From: Rhodococcus sp. IITR03
Lineage (GTDB): Bacteria > Actinomycetota > Actinomycetes > Mycobacteriales > Mycobacteriaceae
Length of the DNA: 21,837 nt
Direction: 5' to 3'
NCBI GenBank assembly: GCA_001017865.1
Contig: LATQ01000396.1
Location: 1-21,837, forward strand
Under the pieces are notes generated by a model, which worked only from the letters and a program-made list of their open reading frames with translations, was not told the origin of the DNA and searched no databases. Shown here piece by piece: positions 16,313-21,837 of this stretch (positions are counted from its first letter, which is position 1; the number at the start of each line of letters is the position of its first letter). The translations under genes were made by a program, and so were the position numbers.

Positions 16313-17682
16313 TCAGCGCGGTGCAGCTGCACTGACCAGGTCACCGACCAGAACGGCAACGTCGCCAGGCGCCTCAGATCGGCAATCCGCTCACGCAGCG
16401 ATGCAGACTGTGTGGGGGGCAACGGGAAAGGCGCTGCATCGAGACAGCTGTCGAAGCGACTCTCATGGTCCGCACTGCTCAGGGCATTGCCGGGGAACCC
16501 AGGAGCAATGTCGAGGGAATAGGTATGTTCGGTGCCTGCCGCCACGATGGTCAAGTCGATCGCAGTATGCCCGCGCGCGTCGAGCGTGGGGTCCGCGTGG
16601 ACACGAACCCGATGGGCGAACTCTCCGACCTTCGATCCCGTCACTGCTGCGGGAGTGAAATGGTCTAGCTTCGACGATCCATGGAACAGCGCGTTCGCGA
16701 CGCAGTATCGAATGCTGAACTGGCCGTCGACCCGAGGGGTCGACCGTAGCGAGAACGAATGACCCACCAGACGATAGGCATACGGCGGGACGGCCACGTC
16801 GATGCTGTCGATCTGCTCGACACGGATACCGTCGTCCCACGCTTGAAGGGCCAGTTCGGTTGCCCCCTGGGTCAAACCGCAACTCGGATACTTCTTGAAC
16901 ATGATCCGTGTCAGCCGCCAGTGCTTTCCGAGGTCTTCCACGAAGGCTGAGGCGTCGACGGTGTCGCGACCGAAAAGATGTGTGTACCCGTAGACGCCGT
17001 CCAAGAAATTGGGTGTCCCGCCGAGGCCGCGCTGCGCCCAAAGCGCGCACGCCACCCCAGCCTCGGCTGCCCATCCTTGAACGAGTCTCACCGCGAGCGA
17101 ACCGTCGATGTTGTTCTGGAAGGTCCCGCCGGCGCGGTTGAACGCCAGGCCGAGTGCACCGCGCATCTGATCGTGCGGTAACCCGAGGATGCGTGCCGCA
17201 GCTGCCGTCGCCGCAAGTGGCGCGATCACGCCCGTCGGATCGAAGCCGTCGAAGTGCGCCTCTTTAAGGTTCAGCCGAGCACCGAACTCGGCCCCGACTG
17301 CTACGGCAGTGGTGAACTCGTCGCCGCTGACCCCACCGCGGTGCTCGGCCGCGGCCAGCGCGGCCGGGATGATGGACGTTCCGAGGTGAAGACCGGGTTC
17401 CATTCCGTCGCAGTAATCCAGCGCACGCGCCATTACGGCATTGAGAAGAGCCGCCGCAGGTGCTGGCAGTCGATCACCGTAGACCCACGATGTGGCTGCA
17501 CCCGATGCGGACTGCCCCCGGAGAATCGCACGTAGTTCTGCGATCCCCTCTTCGGCCGCGCCGGCGACGGCCGTGCCGAGGACGGTGCCGATCAACGTAT
17601 CAACGACCTGCCGTGCTTCGGGGTCGATATCCCTCGACTCTGCGGTCCTGACGAACTCGATCAGGCAGTCTGTGGGGTTCAT
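16313..17682 (-). CDS. MmgE/PrpD-family protein, one frame slip
   Basis: 456 residues when restored. The family includes 2-methylcitrate dehydratase (PrpD) and cis-aconitate decarboxylase, which act on tricarboxylic-acid-like substrates. Marks: ATSWVYGDRLPAPAAALLNAVMARALDYCDG in outline (about 60-95), HLGTSIIPAALAAAEHRG, DPTGVIAPLAATAAAARILGL, MRGALGLAFNRAGGT, FKKYPSCGLTQGATELAL and a C-terminal GHTAIDLTIVAAG. Near 16363 one G is missing (GCGACG for GCGGACG). Without it the frame runs on to 16225 and overlaps the thiolase; with it the protein ends DVAVLVGDLVSAAAPR at a stop at 16313-16315. A GGAGG site precedes the ATG at 17682. The true substrate cannot be told, and no link to the homogentisate pathway is evident. 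Confidence 0.85.
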
Positions 17683-17703
17683 GCAACCTCCGCTATTCGA
17701 AGA

Positions 17704-17717
17704 CCAATTGTCATTGG
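17704..17717. promoter_or_regulatory. Operator-like repeat CCAAT-N4-ATTGG
   Basis: Five-base perfect arms, 22 bases upstream of the PrpD-like start. The pattern resembles the CCAATCATTGG core I recall for NdgR/LtbR-type IclR regulators. It differs from the GTCC-N7-GGAC sites of the catabolic cluster, so a different regulator is implied. Confidence 0.35.
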
Positions 17718-17797
17718 CCGGGGACCGTTTCAGATCTCGATGCTTCTAGATTCATGACGGTAGCGCGGTCTGCATTTCGAATTCGTTTACGTTGCTA

Positions 17798-17822
17798 GGG
17801 ACTGCTGCACGATCGGGTGACA
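17798..17822. repeat. IS terminal inverted repeat, left
   Basis: GGGACTGCTGCACG then ATCG then GGTGACA. It pairs with the right end at 19040-19064 at 21 of 25 positions. Confidence 0.88.
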
Positions 17823-17829
17823 GTTTCGG

Positions 17830-18690
17830 TCACGCAGCCTGTGCGGCTGGTGTGGTCATGATCGTCTCGAACTCGACAGGCGTCAATCTGCCGAGCCTGA
17901 GCTGACGTCGCCGGCGGTGATAGGTCCGCTCGATCCAGGTCACGATCGCAATGCGTAGCTGCTCGCGTGTGGCCCAACGCTGCCGGTCGAGGACATTTTT
18001 CTGTAGGAGCGCGAAGAAGGACTCCATCGCGGCGTTGTCGCCGGCCGCACCGACCCGGCCCATCGATCCGACCAGATCGTGGCGGGCGAGGGCTCGGACG
18101 AATTTCCGGCTACGAAATTGCGACCCACGATCGGAGTGGACCACACACCCGGCGACCGAGTCCCGCCGTGCTACTGCGGATTCGAGGGCGGCGACGGCAA
18201 GCCGGGACTTCATCCGATCACTGATCGAGTAGCCGACGATCCGGTTCGAGTAGACGTCCTTGACCGCACACAAGTAGAGCTTGCCCTCCTCGGTGCGATG
18301 CTCCGTGATATCGGTGAGCCACAACCGGTTCGGAGCCTCCGCGGTGAAAATGCGGCCGACGAGATCGTCGTGCACCGGTGGCCCGGAACGGCCGCTCTTC
18401 GAGCCACGTTTCTTGCCGAAGGAACTCCACCACCGGTTCTCGGAGCAGATCCGCCAGGCCGTGCGGTCCGACATCCGCTCACCGGCATCGCGGGCCTCGT
18501 CGGCGAGGAATCGGTAGCCGAACTCCGGGTCCTCGCGATGGGCGTCGAACAGGGCATTCGCCCGATACGCTTCCTCGAGTTCGGCGTCGGTGACCGGGTC
18601 GGCGAGCCATCGGTAGTAGGACTGGCGGGCGAGCTCGAGGACCCGGCACGACACCGCGACGGGGATCCCGTCCGCGGCGAGCTGCTTCAC
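17830..18690 (-). CDS. IS3-family transposase OrfB (DDE catalytic domain)
   Basis: 286 residues from a GTG at 18690; in practice it is made mainly as the OrfAB fusion by -1 slippage. The N-terminal part has the IS3 OrfB start region (VSCRVLELARQSYYRWL and FGYRFLADEARDAG). The integrase core shows the first Asp in RLWLTDITEH, the second in VVHSDRGSQF, and Glu in NAAMESFFALLQ, with 35 residues between the second Asp and Glu, exactly the IS3 spacing. It ends RLTPVEFETIMT, a common IS3 C-terminus. No frame slip is present, so the enzyme is probably functional. Confidence 0.95.
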   Translation of the reverse strand: MKQLAADGIPVAVSCRVLELARQSYYRWLADPVTDAELEEAYRANALFDAHREDPEFGYRFLADEARDAGERMSDRTAWRICSENRWWSSFGKKRGSKSGRSGPPVHDDLVGRIFTAEAPNRLWLTDITEHRTEEGKLYLCAVKDVYSNRIVGYSISDRMKSRLAVAALESAVARRDSVAGCVVHSDRGSQFRSRKFVRALARHDLVGSMGRVGAAGDNAAMESFFALLQKNVLDRQRWATREQLRIAIVTWIERTYHRRRRQLRLGRLTPVEFETIMTTPAAQAA

Positions 18691-19004
18691 GAGCGGGTAG
18701 AGCCTTTTCCCGGAAGATTCGCCTGCGACAGATACGCGGCAGCCCGGCGGAGCACCTCGTTCTCCTGCTCGAGCAGCCGGATGCGTTTACGTGCTTCCCG
18801 CAGCTCGGCGCTTTCACCGGCAGTGGTGCCGGGTGTGATGCCGTCCTCGACGTCGGCGGCGCGCATCCAGTTGGTCAGGCACGATTCGCTGATGCCGAAG
18901 TCCGCGGCGATCTGCCGCAGGTGCTGGCCCGGTTCGCGGTTGCGGGCCACCCGGACGACGTCGTCGCGGAACTCTTTCGGATAGGGCTTGGGCACGGGGT
19001 CCAT
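18687..19004 (-). CDS. IS3-family transposase OrfA (DNA-binding subunit)
   Basis: About 105 residues from the ATG at 19004 (MDPVPKPYPKEF); a GTG at 19031 would add nine residues. A helix-turn-helix is visible (LRQIAADFGISESCLTNWMR, about 30-50), followed by a leucine-zipper-like helix (ELREARKRIRLLEQENEVLRRA) that would mediate dimer formation with OrfAB. It overlaps OrfB by four bases in a different frame. Alone it binds the terminal repeats and usually damps transposition. Confidence 0.92.
   Translation of the reverse strand: MDPVPKPYPKEFRDDVVRVARNREPGQHLRQIAADFGISESCLTNWMRAADVEDGITPGTTAGESAELREARKRIRLLEQENEVLRRAAAYLSQANLPGKGSTRS
18705..18711 (-). promoter_or_regulatory. -1 ribosomal slippage heptamer GGGAAAA
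   Basis: In the OrfA frame the codons read CCG GGA AAA GGC, so the heptamer is G GGA AAA, a perfect X XXY YYZ slippery site. A -1 step moves ribosomes into the OrfB frame (AAA AGG CTC TAC), giving OrfAB. It lies about 15 bases before the OrfB GTG and just before the OrfA stop. Confidence 0.75.
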
Positions 19005-19039
19005 CCTTCCAGCAGTGCCTGACGGCACCACAGTTCAGA

Positions 19040-19064
19040 TGTCACCTATCCGTGCAGCAGTCCC
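19040..19064. repeat. IS terminal inverted repeat, right
   Basis: Reverse complement reads GGGACTGCTGCACG then GATA then GGTGACA, matching the left end at 17798-17822. Confidence 0.88.
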
Positions 19065-19083
19065 TTCCGATTCCGCTTGGTCT

Positions 19084-21314
19084 TCATTCAGAAGACTTGA
19101 TGCTGTTCATCCTGAAGAGGGTGTATGCGGCGAACTTCCGGCGCGCTTCGTAGGAGAAGTCACCGTCTGGTCCAAAGCTCGAGGCCTGGTCGGGAATTTG
19201 CTCCAGCGGCCAATATGAGGGCGGAAGTAGCTCTATAAGCTCGTTCTCGTCTAGAGTAAGCGCTCCTTCACCATTTTCATCGACGGCCCCGTCGTAGGTC
19301 AGTCGAGCCACGAAGTCGATCAGATCCACACCGTCATTTTGAGTGAACCGTTCCCGGATGGCGTCCTTAACTATGTCTACTTCGCCTTGACGGAACTGGA
19401 TCCACCGAAGCAGCGACAGGATCGCTCGGGGATCTTGGGACTGGGGATCGGTGTCGAAGAGCTCCGTAAGGAACTCTTTTCGAAGAAGGTCCCACACCAC
19501 CTGTGTAGGCTCCCATAATGGTGAATCTAATGGAAACTCCTGTGCAGAGGCTGCTGCGGCAGCATCATAGGTCCGTACTGGCGTGTGTAGTTAACCACCG
19601 CTTCCCGCGCTGCTGACTGGTCTTCATATGCAAGCGCTTTCCAGAGACGATGAGATATGGCTGCCCACCAGGAACCTGTGTCAGGATGGTCCCGCTCATG
19701 GCGCGTTGTAAATGATGTCAGCACGCATGCCGCATCACCGTAGTGTGCCCCATCAATGTCCTGCTCCTTCAAGATGCGCTGGAGAATGTCTCCGATTTTG
19801 ACACCGAACACGACTCTTTTGACTCTATCGCTGCTATTCGACTTGTAGAACAAGCGGATTTGTGAGCCGTCGGGTAGTTCGCCACCGGAGAGGAGCTTGG
19901 TGAGTTCGTCTACCAACGGTGCGTCACGAACGTCCTCTGCGGGGAATCCAAAAGTGAAGTACCGGTCGAAATAGTGCTCGTCTCGGACCTGATGACGATT
20001 CCTGAAAGGGGTTGGCAAGTACAAGTGGTCTGCGGGTTGCTCGACAGTGTCTGGGAACAGCGCATACATCAGTGCTAGAGCGTCCGCGTGCTCTTCCTCG
20101 GGAAGAGTGCGCTCCGGATCGAAGGACCTCAGAATCCGATTCCGTAACTCCTCGCTGGGTCTTCTTCGAACGTCGGGCCTCTGGTTATGCCAGAAGTGTT
20201 GATCAAGTGGGCTTTCCACCCAGGCAGTGAACGGTAGAGATCGGGGTACCTCAACCGCAGGTATGTGAGGTAGATGGCATCAAGCAGATCGACCTCGTGC
20301 TTGGTCAGCTTAGGGTCATCTTCGCTGATCAGAGCAAGCATCATGTCAGTCTGTGCGAACAGGCGGTAGACCATTCGAAGCGTAAGGCGATGTCGAGGCA
20401 GACAGCTCAGCAGGTGTCTGAGGTAAGTGCTGCGGCGTTCGACGCCATACCCGTAACGCTTCATTAGATCTGCGAGGCGGTCGTCGATGACATTGGCGAG
20501 ATGTTCCCGCTGGATAGGAGGAAGTTCGAAAGGTACTGAACGATTTTCTCCAGATATTCGGCAGCACGCCGGCGGTTCCTATTGGCAAGATCTGTGCGTG
20601 TGAGAACGTCGATCACGGTCTGGGTGTCGTACGAGAGCAGGTAGTGCACGCCCTTGAATCGGCCGAGCAGTCGCACAGCCTTCATCACGGCCAACAGCTC
20701 GTCATGATGCAGGCGATCGACGTCGTCGACGATAACTAGTACTCGAACGTTGATTTTTGCGAGATAGCTGGAGATGGCCTGGAATCGCTTGGCAAAGGGG
20801 TTCTCCTCGAACCGAAATTCACCAAGTTGGTCGGCGAACTTCTCGGCCGCCGCATCGGCGGTTTTTTGGAGTACCTCGTCCCCGAACCTCTTCTCGAGCC
20901 ACCCGGAAAGAAATGTTTGTGCGCCTGCGGTCAGTAGCGGCACGGCCCGCGTGAATAATGTTTTCACCAGCTCGGCATCCTCGCCGGGTACCTCGTCGAG
21001 GGCAGACGCAATGGTGGAGTAGAACTCCTCGGTCAGGGCCAACTCGTTGCCGGCAGCCAGGGCGTGAAATCGACTACCACCCAGCTTCGCTGGAGGTTGT
21101 GGAGCTCTTTTCGGATCAAGGTGAGTGCGGAAGTCTTGCCGGCACCCCATGGTCCGGCGAGGCCGAAGACCACACTGTCGTGGGTGCCAGCTTGAGCGAT
21201 TCGTTTGGCGACCTGCTTGGCGAACGGTCTACGTTCGAGCAGATCGTTTTCTTCGTCGCCTTCGGCGAGTGGTGCATCAATCACGAAGAAGTCGTCGGTC
21301 TGATCATTGTTCAC
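19084..21314 (-). CDS. KAP-family P-loop NTPase, four frame slips
   Basis: Restored length is 744 residues from a GTG at 21314 (VNNDQTDDFFVIDAPL). Walker A is VVFGLAGPWGAGKTSAL (near 21131-21165), then the KAP-type FTPW segment. Walker B is VLVIVDDVDRLHHDELLAVMKAVRLLG (near 20713-20745), with GVHYLLSYDTQTVIDVL and AAEYLEKIVQY after it. These are the marks of the KAP NTPases named after Kidins220 and the phage-exclusion protein PifA. The 330-residue C-terminal part is unassigned. Slips near 21070 (CCTGGCTG for CCTGGGCTG), 20530, 20222 (CCTGGGTGG for CCTGGGGTGG) and 19540 bring the length to an exact codon count. GC is visibly lower than in the catabolic genes, suggesting transfer. The start is uncertain because no clear ribosome binding site is seen. 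A defence role is inference. Confidence 0.75.
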
Positions 21315-21335
21315 GACAGTGATGATCGCAGACTT

Positions 21336-21353
21336 CCCCTTTCTTGAAAGGGG
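21336..21353. promoter_or_regulatory. Inverted repeat CCCCTTTC-TT-GAAAGGGG before the KAP gene
   Basis: A perfect 8-bp repeat with a 2-base centre, 22 bases upstream of the KAP NTPase start. Its position fits an operator for that gene or a hairpin in its leader. Its regulator is unknown. Confidence 0.45.
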
Positions 21354-21494
21354 GGGTTGCTTGGTGCCTGCGTATCTAGTGCCGTCGCCAACGGTTCTAC
21401 CAAATGGTTCCGGTAGTTGGTGGTCGGTGGTGCGGTGCTGGTGCAGCGCAGCACTGCCGATGGTCCTGTTCCGGGAGGTGAGGAAGGATCCGCG

Positions 21495-21728
21495 GTGACC
21501 AGTTCGCACGATGCTGTCCCGAACGGCAAGTTCGGGGTGGAGGACGATTGCGACGTGTCGCTCGAGGATCCGGTCATCAAGGACGGTGAACCGACTACGT
21601 GGGAGGGGTTCGCCCGCGATGCTGCTGTCGGTCAGGACCTGATGCTCAGCCTGTCGATGTCGGCCGCGCCATTTACGCACGTCAGTGAGGTGAACCGGGT
21701 GGGCCGCCAGTCAACGGTCCAAAGATGG
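21495..21728 (+). CDS. Weak open frame, unknown acidic protein
   Basis: A GTG at 21495 with a purine-rich stretch GAGGAAGG ahead opens a plus frame. The product begins VTSSHDAVPNGKFGVEDDCD and contains TTWEGFARDAAVGQDLMLSLSMS. The frame stays open to the window edge, but after about 21728 the minus strand looks more like coding sequence, so I cap it there. Divergent from the KAP gene. No family recognised; it may be spurious. Confidence 0.25.
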
Positions 21729-21837
21729 TCACAGTCTCCACAGAGCCAGCACCGCGGCGCGCAGGCTCGCGGAGATAATGCGGTGGTCGCGGTGCAGGCG
21801 CGGGTTCGAGTGACCGCGGTCGGTGAGGATGCGCGCG
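21729..21837 (-). CDS. Possible C-terminal end of an unknown gene, partial
   Basis: The last 36 codons on the minus strand end at a TGA at 21729-21731. The fragment reads RILTDRGHSNPRLHRDHRII...LRAAVLALWRL and has the strong GC bias at third positions seen in the host genes, better than the plus frame on the same bases. The gene continues beyond the window and is not recognised. Confidence 0.35.
   Translation of the reverse strand, partial: ARILTDRGHSNPRLHRDHRIISASLRAAVLALWRL

Larger units (their letters stand above)
17798..19064 (-). mobile_element. Complete IS3-family insertion sequence (1267 bp)
   Basis: Two overlapping transposase frames lie between terminal inverted repeats of 25 bp with 21 matches: GGGACTGCTGCACG is identical at both ends, then four mismatches, then GGTGACA. 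One more flanking base (A left, T right) also pairs. Length, D-D-(35)E catalytic triad and slippage site are typical of IS3 elements. I see no 3-4 bp target duplication: GCTA on the left, TTCC or TCCG on the right. The element sits 19 bases from the KAP NTPase stop and about 115 bases from the PrpD-like start, and it interrupts no recognisable gene. Both frames are free of the single-base errors seen around it. Confidence 0.92.

Noticed and set aside
21315..21680. Upstream extension of the KAP frame by about 120 residues
   Set aside because: The extension crosses the inverted repeat at 21336-21353, has shadow-like composition and lacks conserved features; the NTPase sequence begins near the GTG at 21314.
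1..21837. CRISPR array, tRNA, rRNA or riboswitch
   Set aside because: No regularly spaced repeats, no cloverleaf or T-loop (GGTTCGAATCC-like) sequence in a tRNA context, and no conserved RNA element were found on either strand.

Overview
The window looks like an actinobacterial segment, most probably Rhodococcus or a close relative. The grounds are high GC with strong GC preference at third codon positions, short overlaps between operon genes (ATGA, TGATG), a leaderless-type promoter, and the protein families present. Almost every long gene is broken by single-base frame slips, about 30 in all. In nearly every case restoring one base rejoins the two halves into a protein of normal family length. 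I therefore read most genes as intact in the organism and the breaks as probable sequence errors; gene spans below are the restored ones.

Left part (1-5200). A DUF4132/MolR-like gene runs off the left edge on the minus strand. A small plus-strand ORF overlaps its start. Next is an Xre/MbcA-type antitoxin with a RES-domain toxin. After about 800 bases without a convincing gene comes a minus-strand cluster of zinc-limitation genes: cysteine-free ribosomal proteins L31 and L32, preceded by the C-terminal third of a COG0523 metallochaperone. The GTPase part of that gene, and presumably the promoter, are missing.

Centre (5200-16300). This is an aromatic catabolic cluster. An MFS transporter and an IclR regulator lie on the minus strand. 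Homogentisate 1,2-dioxygenase is divergent from the regulator and ends at a strong terminator. A second plus-strand operon follows: fumarylacetoacetase, an MhpA-type FAD hydroxylase, an unusual pseudo-receiver/winged-helix/GAF regulator, both subunits of a succinyl-CoA:3-oxoacid CoA-transferase, and an SCP2-type thiolase. Together they would turn a hydroxyphenylacetate into homogentisate, then fumarate and acetoacetate, then acetyl-CoA. No maleylacetoacetate isomerase is present. A shared inverted repeat (GTCC-N7-GGAC type) lies in front of iclR, hmgA and the second operon and is the likely IclR operator.

Right part (16300-21837). A MmgE/PrpD-family gene converges on the thiolase across a bidirectional hairpin. 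A complete IS3-family element (25-bp terminal repeats, a GGGAAAA slippage site, no visible target duplication) separates it from a KAP-family P-loop NTPase of visibly lower GC, a possible defence gene. The last 500 bases hold only weak partial ORFs. No rRNA, tRNA or CRISPR array was seen.
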